Positions 52,258 to 60,268 of a DNA stretch of 64,000 bases are shown piece after piece (position 1 is the first letter of the stretch; each line of letters opens with the position of its first letter). The stretch comes from Mesorhizobium loti (GTDB taxonomy: Bacteria > Pseudomonadota > Alphaproteobacteria > Rhizobiales > Rhizobiaceae), in contig CP050293.1 of assembly GCA_014189435.1 (NCBI GenBank), forward strand, positions 1,307,001 to 1,371,000, in the 5' to 3' direction. Below the pieces are notes generated by a model. The model searched no databases. It had not been told where the DNA came from and worked only from the letters and a program-made list of their open reading frames with translations. Position numbers and translations under genes: made by a program.

Positions 52258-53286
52258 ATGGCAGACGACAAATCGCCAGTGCCATTCGCATCGGACAGCG
52301 TGCCGTGGACCGAATGGTCCGATGTGCCGCGCTTCGGTGTGCGCTACCGGCATCTGTCGCAGGCCGCGCTTGGTGAGAATTACCATGTCGGCGTGGCGAT
52401 CGAGGAGTTGCCGCCGGGCAAGCAGACCTCGCCGGCGCACTACCATATTTTCGAGGAAGAGCATGTCTTCATCCTCGAGGGGGCGCTCACCGTGCAGGTC
52501 GGCGACGCCTCCTATGCCATGAAAGCCGGCGACTACATCTGCTTTCCGGCCGGTGCGGCGGCGGGGCATTGCCTGATCAACAGCAGCGACGCGCCGTGCC
52601 GCTATGTCATCGTCGGCGAGCGCAACCCAAACGACGTTGTCGTCTACACCGCCTCCAACAAGGTTCTGGTGCGCGCGCTGGGCAGCCGTGCGATCTTCGA
52701 CCTCGCGGCAACCCGAAGCTACTGGGACGGCGAGAACACCGGCCTTGCCGCGGGCGACCCGCCGCCGTCGGATGTGATGGCCGGTGTCACCAAGGCAGCA
52801 GCCACTCCGATTCCGCCGGTTGCCAGCGATGCCGTTGAGTGGAAACAGGAAGGCGAGGGGGCGCGGTTCGGTGGTCAGTCCAAGCACCTAACCTATGCCG
52901 CTCTGGGGCGGCCCGACTATCATGTCGGTGTGCTGATCGAGGCGCCGGCCCCCGGCATGCGCCTGGCGCCCCGGCACTACCATATGCTGGAAGAGGAGCA
53001 TGCGCTGATCCTGGAGGGGCAGGTGACGCTGCTGCTTGGCGAGGAGCGCCACGAGATGAAGGCCGGCGACTATGTCTGCTTTCCAGCCGGCCTGGCGGTC
53101 GGGCATTCCTTCCTCAACAGCGGCACGGGACCGTGCCGCTATCTGATGATCGGCGAAAAAAACCCCAACGAGGTCTGCGTCTATCCCGATTCCAACAAGA
53201 TGGCGGTCGACGCCTTGCGCCGGCGCGACGGCATTTTCGACATGGCTGCGGTGAGGCGGTACTGGGACGGCGAGCAGACGGAATGA
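52258..53286 (+). CDS. Bicupin protein after the ribitol operon
   Basis: A 342-residue protein made of two similar cupin domains. First: SPAHYHIFEEEHVFILEG and DYICFPAGAAAGHCLINS, about residues 40-140. Second: APRHYHMLEEEHALILEG and DYVCFPAGLAVGHSFLNS, about 220-320. Both keep the HxH...E...H metal ligands, and each half ends RSYWDGE or RRYWDGE, so it arose by internal duplication. Possibly an isomerase or metal-bound carbohydrate protein; function unknown. Strong ribosome binding site GGAGCAGGAGG. It lies 119 bases after rbtK on the same strand. Confidence 0.85.
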   Translation: MADDKSPVPFASDSVPWTEWSDVPRFGVRYRHLSQAALGENYHVGVAIEELPPGKQTSPAHYHIFEEEHVFILEGALTVQVGDASYAMKAGDYICFPAGAAAGHCLINSSDAPCRYVIVGERNPNDVVVYTASNKVLVRALGSRAIFDLAATRSYWDGENTGLAAGDPPPSDVMAGVTKAAATPIPPVASDAVEWKQEGEGARFGGQSKHLTYAALGRPDYHVGVLIEAPAPGMRLAPRHYHMLEEEHALILEGQVTLLLGEERHEMKAGDYVCFPAGLAVGHSFLNSGTGPCRYLMIGEKNPNEVCVYPDSNKMAVDALRRRDGIFDMAAVRRYWDGEQTE

Positions 53287-53335
53287 GACGCTTCAGCCGC
53301 CCCGATATCGCGCGCTGAAGCTGTTTGTCGCGATC

Positions 53336-53677
53336 TCATTGAACAGACTGGATGAGCCATAGGAGAGCGAGAAGGTTGGCGAGCGATGTGCCGGCCGGGC
53401 CGAAGGTTTTCATCCGATCGTCGATCGTGGCGCCTATGATGGCATCTCCAGCCTGCACAAGGATCATTATCCAGGCGATGGCCTCAAGCCACTCCGTCGA
53501 ACCTGTAAAAAATGGCACGACGCTTGCGATCACCAAAGCTGAGCTGCGTGCACAGCCGTACAATGCCACTGTCCGGGCGCTGCCGGTTTCGTTCGTGACG
53601 GCGGCCAGGGAAAAACCGAGACTGACAACCGCGCTGAGAGCTGTGACCAACGCGCAAACGATGAAGGGTGCGAACAT
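53336..53677 (-). CDS. Small membrane protein
   Basis: A 113-residue protein with about four hydrophobic segments: FIVCALVTALSAVVSLGFSL, ALVIASVVPFF, AIAWIMILVQAGDAIIGATI and LANLLALLWLIQ. The GDAIIGATIDDRMKTFGPA loop is similar to DUF4267-like proteins. Function unknown. It lies alone between the bicupin and dinB genes. Confidence 0.6.
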   Translation of the reverse strand: MFAPFIVCALVTALSAVVSLGFSLAAVTNETGSARTVALYGCARSSALVIASVVPFFTGSTEWLEAIAWIMILVQAGDAIIGATIDDRMKTFGPAGTSLANLLALLWLIQSVQ

Positions 53678-53807
53678 GAGAGTCCATGGCTTGTGTCAGC
53701 TACATCTTACTCGAATAGCCAGTGTGCGGAGATCAAGATTTTTCACTGCCTGCGGCCCCTTGGTTACCGTGCCGGCGCGGTCACATTCAGGATAATGTCA
53801 ACCGCGC

Positions 53808-55055
53808 TCACAGCTCCTTCTCCGCCAACTCCCTGAATTCGTCGGGCACCGAGCGTGCCGCCTCCAGCGCCACCGTGCCGTAGCCGACCGCCTGTTTGCC
53901 GAAGCGCTCGCGGATCTTGTCGATGGCGCGGTCGGCGTCGAAGCGTGCCAGGCCTTTCCTGGTGCCGGGCCGGCGTTTCTCGTCGGCAAGGCCGAGCGGC
54001 AGTTCGAGCTGTAGCTCGATGCTTTCCTCCAGGTGCGACACCGAGACCGCCATCAGCGAGATCGTCTTCTCCTGGCGGTGGTCGGCAAGCACGCCGCGCA
54101 CCAGATCGCCGGCGATCTCGGCCAGCATCGTTGTCGCCGAGATCGGCTGGTCAAGGGTGATCGAGCGCGAAACGGTGCTGAGATCGGCAAAGCGCACGCG
54201 CACCGTCACCGTGCGGCCGGGCCGCGCCTTGGCGCGCAGCCGGCTGGCGACGCGGTCGGCCAGATGCAGCAGAGTGGGCACGATGACCCGTGCGACGGCC
54301 GGCTTCTGGCCAAGGGCCGATTGTGCGCCGGCGGAATGCGCGCGGCGCTTCGTCTCCAGCTTTCGCGGGTCGCGGTTCCAGGACAGGGCGGCGAGCTTTT
54401 CGCCGGCGGCGGGACCGAGCAGCCGCGTCAGCGCGCCGCTGTGGGTCCTGGCCAGCTGGCCGATGGTCTCGACGCCGATTTCGGCCAGCCGCGCTCTGGT
54501 CGCCGGGCCGACGCCCCACATCAGTCCGACAGGCAGATCGTGCAGGAAGGCGATCTCGGTGCCGGGCTCGACGACGACCAGCCCGTCGGGCTTGGCCACC
54601 TGCGAGGCGATCTTGGCCAGATGCTTGGTGCGTGCCACGCCGATCGAGATCGGCAGGCCGAGTTCGGCCCGAACGCGGCGGCGGATGGTCGTGGCGATCT
54701 CTTGCGGCGAGCCGAACAGATGCGTGCAGCCGGCGACATCGGCAAAGGCCTCGTCGATGGAAATGCGCTCGACCAGCGGCGTGAAATCGTCGAGCACTTT
54801 TATCGCCGCGTCGCCCAGGCGCTGGTAGTGGCTGAAATTGCCGCCGACAAAGATCAGCTGCGGGCACAGCTCGCGCGCCTTGCGTCCCGGCATGCCACCA
54901 CGCACGCCGAAGGCGCGGGCCTCGTAGGAGGCGGCGAGCACCACGCCACCGCCCACCGCGATCGGCTTGCCGCGCAGTGACGGGTCGAGCAGCTGCTCGA
55001 CCGAGGCATAGAAGGCGTCGAGATCGGCATGCAGGATGGTGGCTGTCGTCTCCAT
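53808..55055 (-). CDS. dinB: DNA polymerase IV (Y family)
   Basis: A 415-residue translesion polymerase that bypasses damaged template. Motifs: ILHADLDAFYASVEQL (catalytic Asp), GVRGGMPGRKA, ERISIDEAFADVAGCTHLFG (catalytic Asp-Glu), GVARTKHLAKIAS, GVGPATRARLAEIGV (helix-hairpin-helix) and the little-finger domain SRLRAKARPGRTVTVRV. ATG 55055 starts directly before the palm. An LexA-type box sits 33 bases upstream, so it is part of the SOS response. Confidence 0.92.
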   Translation of the reverse strand: METTATILHADLDAFYASVEQLLDPSLRGKPIAVGGGVVLAASYEARAFGVRGGMPGRKARELCPQLIFVGGNFSHYQRLGDAAIKVLDDFTPLVERISIDEAFADVAGCTHLFGSPQEIATTIRRRVRAELGLPISIGVARTKHLAKIASQVAKPDGLVVVEPGTEIAFLHDLPVGLMWGVGPATRARLAEIGVETIGQLARTHSGALTRLLGPAAGEKLAALSWNRDPRKLETKRRAHSAGAQSALGQKPAVARVIVPTLLHLADRVASRLRAKARPGRTVTVRVRFADLSTVSRSITLDQPISATTMLAEIAGDLVRGVLADHRQEKTISLMAVSVSHLEESIELQLELPLGLADEKRRPGTRKGLARFDADRAIDKIRERFGKQAVGYGTVALEAARSVPDEFRELAEKEL

Positions 55056-55087
55056 CCGACCGCACATCCGCAGTTGCTGATAGACAG

Positions 55088-55102
55088 GAACAAATAGAGA
55101 AC
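55088..55102 (-). promoter_or_regulatory. LexA (SOS) box before dinB
   Basis: On the minus strand the sequence GTTCTCTATTTGTTC matches the alphaproteobacterial LexA operator GTTC-N7-GTTC perfectly, 33 bases before the dinB start. Confidence 0.85.
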
Positions 55103-55177
55103 AAAAGGGGGTGATTGTCAAGCGGCGAGCGATTTGTGCAGCAAAGAGCAGTGCCGGCTCGGCTTGAGCGCCGCCAC

Positions 55178-55594
55178 CTAGACGATATGATCGGCCCGCA
55201 GCGCCGCCTTCATCCGTTCCAGCGCCGGTTCGCCGCCGGCCGCCAGCTCGTCTGCGATGCGGGCCAGCTTGTCGTCCGCCTTGCGGTGCTTGCTGCCCCA
55301 GGCGCCGAGCGTGGCCAGCACGGGCAGAAGGTCGATGCCGGCCTCGGTCAGCCGGTAGATCGCCTTCAGCCCGTGGGTCGGATCGTCGCTTCTGGTGAGG
55401 ATGCCTTCGTCCTGCAGCGTCTGCAGCCGCTCTGCCAGCGTGCGCGAGGAGATGCCTTCATCGGATTGAAGGAACTCGCGAAAATGCTTTTTCCCGGCGA
55501 AGACCAGGTCGCGGATGATGAGCAGCGTCCAGCGGTCGCCGAGCAGTTCCAGCGACAGGCTGATCGGGCAGCCGGATCGTTCACGCGTCGACAT
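55178..55594 (-). CDS. HxlR-family transcriptional regulator
   Basis: A 138-residue winged-helix regulator. HxlR landmarks: GCPISLSLELLGDRWTLLII, GKKHFREFLQSDEGISSRTL, LAERLQTLQDEGILTRS and YRLTEAGIDLLPVLATLGAW. The cysteine in SGCP is the usual redox-sensing position of this family. It is divergent from a dihydrofolate-reductase-like gene, the likely target. Two 20-base direct repeats between them are probable operators. Confidence 0.9.
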   Translation of the reverse strand: MSTRERSGCPISLSLELLGDRWTLLIIRDLVFAGKKHFREFLQSDEGISSRTLAERLQTLQDEGILTRSDDPTHGLKAIYRLTEAGIDLLPVLATLGAWGSKHRKADDKLARIADELAAGGEPALERMKAALRADHIV

Positions 55595-55598
55595 GGTT

Positions 55599-55671
55599 AT
55601 GGTTCCATTTTTAAATCACTTTACTATTGACATCATTTTTGCCTCGCGTCAATGGTTCCAAATGTAAATCA
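55599..55671. promoter_or_regulatory. Direct repeat operators for HxlR
   Basis: ATGGTTCCATTTTTAAATCA at 55599-55618 and ATGGTTCCAAATGTAAATCA at 55652-55671 match at 17 of 20 positions and are 53 bases apart, five helical turns. They lie in the intergenic space between the HxlR and reductase genes. The first site starts right next to the HxlR start codon. Confidence 0.6.
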
Positions 55672-55735
55672 TATAACGTTGATTGCGGAGGCTCGCTGGA
55701 CGCACGCTTTGAGGCAGGACAAACCGAGGAGAACG

Positions 55736-56326
55736 ATGATGAGAAAGCTGATCCTTCAGATGCAGATGTCGGTCGACGGTTTTGTCGGCGCCAATGACGA
55801 CCATCGCTGGCAGCTCTGGGAATGGGGTGACGAGAGCACCTGGGACGACGCGCTGAAGCAGGACTTCAACACCGTCTTCGCCGGCATCGACACCATATTG
55901 CTCAGCCGCAAGATGGCGCAGGAGGGCTATCTCACCCATTGGGGCAATGCGGCGAAGAAATTTCCGCGCGATCCGTTCTATGCCTTTGCGCAACGCGTCG
56001 TCGACGCCCAGAAGGTGGTGCTGAGCGACAAGCTCAAGGCTTCGGTCTGGGAGCGCACGAGGGTGGCCAGCGGCGACCTGCCGCGCGAAGTCAACGCGCT
56101 GAAGGCGGGTGAGGGCGGCGACATGGCCGTCTTCGGTGGCGCCGGTTTCGCGTCGTCGCTGATCGCTGCCGGGCTGGTCGACGAATTCCAGCTGTTCGTC
56201 AACCCGGCTGTGCTGGGGGCGGGACGCCGCATCTTCGACCAGGGCGGTTTCCAAAACTTGGCGCTGCTCGGCTCGAAGGCCTATGCCTGCGGCATGGTGG
56301 TCAACCGCTACGCGCTGGCGCGGTGA
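55736..56326 (+). CDS. Dihydrofolate reductase-family (RibD C-terminal) protein
   Basis: A 196-residue protein of the RibD-C/DHFR-like family. N-terminal LILQMQMSVDGFVGANDDH, TILLSRKMAQEGYLTHW, the GGDMAVFGGAGFASSLI loop and VDEFQLFVNPAVLGAGRRIF are typical. Such proteins are NADPH-dependent reductases of unknown substrate. Two tandem ATGs at 55736 and 55739; GAGGA precedes the first. Divergent from HxlR, so probably induced by an electrophile or redox stress. Confidence 0.87.
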   Translation: MMRKLILQMQMSVDGFVGANDDHRWQLWEWGDESTWDDALKQDFNTVFAGIDTILLSRKMAQEGYLTHWGNAAKKFPRDPFYAFAQRVVDAQKVVLSDKLKASVWERTRVASGDLPREVNALKAGEGGDMAVFGGAGFASSLIAAGLVDEFQLFVNPAVLGAGRRIFDQGGFQNLALLGSKAYACGMVVNRYALAR

Positions 56327-56425
56327 GGAAAGAGAAAATCCTGATCTGACGTATCCTTTTGATCAGCCCATCCGTCTCTGGCTTGGAAGATCGCAATCCG
56401 CGATCCGCAACCCCAGGAGAGCATC

Positions 56426-57364
56426 ATGCCGAGCATCGAGAGCGAAGCAAACAGGAACCACTACGCGGCGATCGGCGCTAATGCCGGCAAAATGAGCCCG
56501 CAGGCGTTCGTCGAGTTCAGCGATACCAGCTGGACAGCGCTGACCGGCGAACCAGGCGGCGTCGACTATATCGAGGTGGATGTTGGCGGTGTGCCGGCGC
56601 TATGGGTCGTGCCGAAGGGCGCCGGCGAGGAGCGGGCGCTGTTTTATGCGCATGGCGGCGGCTTCCTCGGCGGCTCGATCTACACCCACCGCAAGCTGGT
56701 CGGCCATCTGGCCAAGGCCGTCGGCTGCCGGGCCTTGCTCTATGGCTATCCCCTGGCGAACCAGGGCAAGTATCCGGCCCAGCTCGAGGCGGCGATGGCA
56801 TCCTGGAACTGGCTCATCGACCAGGGCTTCGACGCAAAGACGATCGCGCTAGCGGGCGATTCCTGCGGCGCGGTGCTGACCTATGGCGTCCTGCAACGGC
56901 TGCGCGCGCAAGGTCGGCCGCTGCCGGCCGCCACGCTGATGATGTCCGGCTGGTTCGACATGGCGCTGACCGCTGCCAGCTACGAAACCAACCGCGAAAA
57001 GGATCCCTTCTTCGCCAAGGGGGGCGTCGACTGGCTGGTGACCAACTTCATCGGCGACTACGACCGGCTCGATCCGGAGGTCAGCCCGCTTTATGCCGAT
57101 TTGAGCGGCTTTCCGCCCGTCTTCCTGCAGGCCGGCGCCGACGAGACGCTGGTCGACGAAAGCCGCATGTTCGCCGAGCGCGCCAGGCTGGCCGGCGTCG
57201 AGACGCGGCTCGACGTCTTTGACGACATGCTGCATTCCTTCCAGATGATGGCCGGCCGGGCGCCGGAGGCCGACGACGCGATCGGCCGCTTCGCCACCTG
57301 GGTACGGCCGAGACTGGGCCTGTCAGCTACCGGTGACAAAGCTGCCGCAGACAGGGCGGCATGA
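56426..57364 (+). CDS. Alpha/beta hydrolase (HSL-type esterase)
   Basis: A 312-residue esterase of the hormone-sensitive-lipase group. The oxyanion motif is His76-Gly-Gly-Gly79 (YAHGGGFLGG). The nucleophile Ser146 lies in GDSCGA (the family usually has GDSAGG), Asp239 in LQAGADETLVD and His270 in DMLHSFQMM, completing the triad. Cytoplasmic; natural substrate unknown. It lies 99 bases after the DHFR-like gene on the same strand. Confidence 0.88.
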   Translation: MPSIESEANRNHYAAIGANAGKMSPQAFVEFSDTSWTALTGEPGGVDYIEVDVGGVPALWVVPKGAGEERALFYAHGGGFLGGSIYTHRKLVGHLAKAVGCRALLYGYPLANQGKYPAQLEAAMASWNWLIDQGFDAKTIALAGDSCGAVLTYGVLQRLRAQGRPLPAATLMMSGWFDMALTAASYETNREKDPFFAKGGVDWLVTNFIGDYDRLDPEVSPLYADLSGFPPVFLQAGADETLVDESRMFAERARLAGVETRLDVFDDMLHSFQMMAGRAPEADDAIGRFATWVRPRLGLSATGDKAAADRAA

Positions 57365-57449
57365 GCATGCGCCGGTTGGTGTCGGGCTTCGTGCTTGTGG
57401 AAGTGCGGCACTTGCGCAATGGTGTGGTGACGCTGACCGTTATGCCGCG

Positions 57450-58382
57450 ATGAACCAGCAGATCCGCAAATCCGTTGCACTGGAAAAGGGGATGCAGCCG
57501 CGCCTCGTCCCCGAAGGCCTGTTCGACCTGCGCTACGCAGCGTTCCTGGAGACAGTGTCGCATCTGCGCGTCAAGCTGCACCGGTACTGCGCCCGCATGA
57601 CCGGTTCGGCCCTCGATGGCGAGGACATCATGCAAGAGGCGCTGTTCGAGGCCTATCGCAAGATCGAACGGCTCGACGATGCGCAGGCGCTGCGGCCCTG
57701 GCTGTTCCGGATCGCCCACAATCGTTGCATCGACTTTATCCGCAACCGCCAGGCGCGACAGCGAGCCGAGGCCGGCTATGCCGGCGACGACGTCGTGCCG
57801 CCTGTCGAGCCCGCCGGGCTGGGCGCCGGCCGTGCCATCGAGCGGCTGGTCGTGCACCTGCCGCCGAAGGAGCGCGCCTGCGTGCTGCTCAAGGATGTCT
57901 TCGACCATTCGCTTGAGGAAATCGCCGAGCTGGTCGGCTCGACATCAGGTGGCGTCAAGTCGGCGCTCAACCGCGGCCGCGCCAAGCTCGCCGCCTTGCC
58001 GGCGCAACCGGTCGCGGCACCCCTATACGACCCCGAACTGGCGCGGCTGCTCGATCGCTATGTAGAATTGTTCAACAGGCGAGACTGGGATGGGGTGCGG
58101 GCAATGGCTAGCGCCGATGCGCGGCTGCGGGTCTCGGACTGCTACAACGGCCTGCTGTCGGGCTCGCCCTACTTCGTCGAATATGAGCGCGGCGAGCCCT
58201 GGCGTATGCGGCCAGACACGATCGAAGGGGAGATCGTGCTGGTCGTCGACAGGCTGCATGGCGAGGAATGGCGGCCGGCGTATCTCGTGCGGATCCATGC
58301 CGATGGCGGCGTCATCGTCCGCATTTCCGACTATTATGCCTGCCCCTGGATACTGGATATGGTCTTCGAGGACGCGGGATGA
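57450..58382 (+). CDS. ECF-type sigma factor with C-terminal SnoaL-like domain
   Basis: A 310-residue ECF sigma factor. Region 2 reads GEDIMQEALFEAYRKIERLD and RPWLFRIAHNRCIDFIRN; region 4 is LPPKERACVLLKDVFDHSLE and EIAELVGSTSGGVKSALNRG. After about residue 190 a SnoaL_2-like domain begins (LARLLDRYVELFNRRDWDGV) with DYYACPWILDMVFEDAG at the end. Such fused domains replace anti-sigma control in groups like ECF41 and SigJ/SigG. ATG 57450 was chosen; an internal ATG near MQPRLVP is possible. No anti-sigma gene is adjacent. Confidence 0.87.
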   Translation: MNQQIRKSVALEKGMQPRLVPEGLFDLRYAAFLETVSHLRVKLHRYCARMTGSALDGEDIMQEALFEAYRKIERLDDAQALRPWLFRIAHNRCIDFIRNRQARQRAEAGYAGDDVVPPVEPAGLGAGRAIERLVVHLPPKERACVLLKDVFDHSLEEIAELVGSTSGGVKSALNRGRAKLAALPAQPVAAPLYDPELARLLDRYVELFNRRDWDGVRAMASADARLRVSDCYNGLLSGSPYFVEYERGEPWRMRPDTIEGEIVLVVDRLHGEEWRPAYLVRIHADGGVIVRISDYYACPWILDMVFEDAG

Positions 58383-58392
58383 AGCGCGGCCT

Positions 58393-58418
58393 TCCCTTCT
58401 CCCACAGGGGAGAAGGGA
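58393..58418. terminator. Hairpin terminator between converging genes
   Basis: TCCCTTCTCCC, loop ACAG, GGGAGAAGGGA: a perfect 11-bp stem between the converging sigma-factor and oxygenase genes. It probably serves both directions. Confidence 0.65.
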
Positions 58419-58425
58419 GAAACGC

Positions 58426-59169
58426 TCACTTCGCATCGTGAAAAATGATGCCGACGGTGTGGCGCATGCCTGAGCGCAACCGGCTGACGCCGTGGCGCAG
58501 GTTGACGCGGTAATTGCCTTTGCTTCCCTGCACCGGCCTGTTGTGGACGGCGAAGACGACAGCATCGCCCTGGCGCAGCGGCACCACCTCGACCCGGCTC
58601 TGCATGCGCGGCCGCTGTTCGGTCAGGGCGAACTCGCCGCCGGTGAAATCCTGGCCGGGTTCAGAGAGCAGGATCGCCACCTGCAGCGGGAAGGCGAGGT
58701 CGCCATAGAGGTCCTGGTGCAGGCAGTTGAAGTCGCCAGGCACATATTGCAACAGCAGCGGCGTCGGCCGCGTCTGGCCGGCGGCATGGCATTGCTCGAG
58801 AAACGCCGCATGCGTCGCGGGATAGCGCATGGCCTGCCCCATGCGCTCGTTCCACCGATTGGCGACCTCGGCCAGCCTGGGATAGAGCGCGCTGCGCAGG
58901 CCGCCCAAAAGGTCGGGCAAGGGATAGCGGAAGTAGCGGTACTCGCCCTTGCCGAAGCCGTGCCTGGCCATATGGATGTGGCTGCGGAAATGCTCTTCCT
59001 TGGCATAGAGGCCGGCGATTCGCCGGCACTCTTCGGGCGAGAGCAGCTTCTCGATCACCGCGCAGCCGAAGCCGTCGAGTTCGGTGGCAAGGGTTGGCCA
59101 GTCGTAGGCGGCGACGCGTGTCTGAGCGGCTTCGACCACCGATGTGGCAATTTTGGCATGGGCATTCAT
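58426..59169 (-). CDS. 2-oxoglutarate/Fe(II) oxygenase linked to alkylation repair
   Basis: A 247-residue 2OG-Fe(II) oxygenase. The iron site is His151-Gln-Asp153 in CLHQDLYGDLAFPLQ, with a distal His near 226 in VNLRHGVSRLRSGMRH and arginines there to bind 2-oxoglutarate. Overlaps the ogt start by 4 bases, so it is made with a DNA repair methyltransferase. It may reverse alkyl damage or hydroxylate a protein; it is not AlkB itself by motif order. Cytoplasmic. Confidence 0.85.
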   Translation of the reverse strand: MNAHAKIATSVVEAAQTRVAAYDWPTLATELDGFGCAVIEKLLSPEECRRIAGLYAKEEHFRSHIHMARHGFGKGEYRYFRYPLPDLLGGLRSALYPRLAEVANRWNERMGQAMRYPATHAAFLEQCHAAGQTRPTPLLLQYVPGDFNCLHQDLYGDLAFPLQVAILLSEPGQDFTGGEFALTEQRPRMQSRVEVVPLRQGDAVVFAVHNRPVQGSKGNYRVNLRHGVSRLRSGMRHTVGIIFHDAK

Positions 59170-59720
59170 ATCGCAGCCTCCTTGTTAAGCAGGGCGCGCT
59201 TGCGTTCGACGCCCCAGCGATAGCCGGCCAGCGTGCCATCGGCGCGAACAACGCGGTGGCAGGGAATGCCGAGCGCAATCGCATTGGCCGCACAGGCGGT
59301 AGCCACGGCACGGGCGCCGGTCGGCTGACCGAGACGACGGGCCAGTGCGGTGTAGGTGATGGTGGCGCCACACGGGATGGCGCGCAGAACGGCCCAAACC
59401 TGTTGCTGGAATGGCGTGCCGTGGCGCATGTCGAGCGGCAGGTCGAGGCCAGCGCCGGGCGTCTCGATGAAGCGCGCGATAGCCGCGAGATCGTCGCGCA
59501 GGGCGGCCTCGTCCTCGACCAGCATCTTGCCGGGGAAGCGGTTGGCGAGGTCCTGCTCCAGCGCCTCGGCGTCCGAGCCGATCAGGATGGCGCAGACGCC
59601 GATGTGGCTGCGCGCCGCCAGGATCTTGCCGAGCGGAGATTCGCCGATGGCGTAGGCTACGGTGTCGAGGGCGTTGTGGACGGTCGCCGGTGCCGCCATT
59701 TGAGTCTGTATAAGGTTCAT
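59166..59720 (-). CDS. ogt: Methylated-DNA-protein-cysteine S-methyltransferase
   Basis: A 184-residue alkyltransferase that removes methyl groups from O6-methylguanine onto its own cysteine. Active site GIPCHRVVR with Cys154; DNA-binding helix GTPFQQQVWAVLRAIPCGAT and ACAANAIALG are present. The ATG at 59720 has GGAG 8 bases upstream; a GTG three codons earlier is less likely. First gene of the two-gene unit with the 2OG oxygenase. Confidence 0.9.
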   Translation of the reverse strand: MNLIQTQMAAPATVHNALDTVAYAIGESPLGKILAARSHIGVCAILIGSDAEALEQDLANRFPGKMLVEDEAALRDDLAAIARFIETPGAGLDLPLDMRHGTPFQQQVWAVLRAIPCGATITYTALARRLGQPTGARAVATACAANAIALGIPCHRVVRADGTLAGYRWGVERKRALLNKEAAI

Positions 59721-59813
59721 TGCCTTCACTCCTTTGTCTGTGCCTGAACCCTAGCCACGTGCCGGCCGTGTCTCACTCCGGTGCTTGCTTTCAAATTCGA
59801 ATCTCCAAGGCAG

Positions 59814-59992
59814 GTGCTCTACGGCGCCCCCCTCTGTCCTGCCGGACATCTCCCCCACGGGTGGGGAGATCGGCCGTCACGACGGCCTTCGCCAATCTTC
59901 AACGTTGCAAGAAGAGAGCCGGCGCCAGAACTGCCAATCTCCCCCTCGTGGGGGAGATGTCCGGCAGGACAGAGGGGGCGCCGTAGAGCGCT
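59814..59992. repeat. Complete dispersed palindromic repeat (copy at 59.9 kb)
   Basis: About 179 bases with arms GTGCTCTACGGCGCCCCCCT and AGGACAGAGGGGGCGCCGTA, each with a CTCCCC-GGGGAG hairpin, around TTCGCCAATCTTCAACGTTG. It separates the ogt unit from the ada unit. Confidence 0.8.
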
Positions 59993-60025
59993 GATTTGGA
60001 TCATTCGCATTTCGGTCAAGCACAC

Positions 60026-60256
60026 TCATGCCACACGCGTGACCGACACCTCGCCAAGCACAAACACCTCGCCATTCAGCAGCCGCAGTTCGATCTCGCC
60101 GGTGGCGGTGTGGTTCCACTCGGCTTTACCCTCATCGACAAGTTCGCCTATGGCGGCCATGACCTTGGACTTCGCCTCTTGGGCGCGGTTGCTGGCGGCG
60201 GTGATGCGGGCTGTCCCATCGGTGACGCTGTCATGAGACCTTGCCATCGCGCGCAT
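60026..60256 (-). CDS. Small hypothetical protein
   Basis: A 76-residue protein starting MRAMARSHDSVTDGTARITA; middle QEAKSKVMAAIGELVDEGKA; ends VFVLGEVSVTRVA. It looks like a helix followed by a short beta region. No signal peptide or known family. GAGGA precedes ATG 60256. It follows ada by 12 bases, so it is probably co-transcribed with it. Confidence 0.5.
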   Translation of the reverse strand: MRAMARSHDSVTDGTARITAASNRAQEAKSKVMAAIGELVDEGKAEWNHTATGEIELRLLNGEVFVLGEVSVTRVA

Positions 60257-60268
60257 TGCCGGTCCTCG

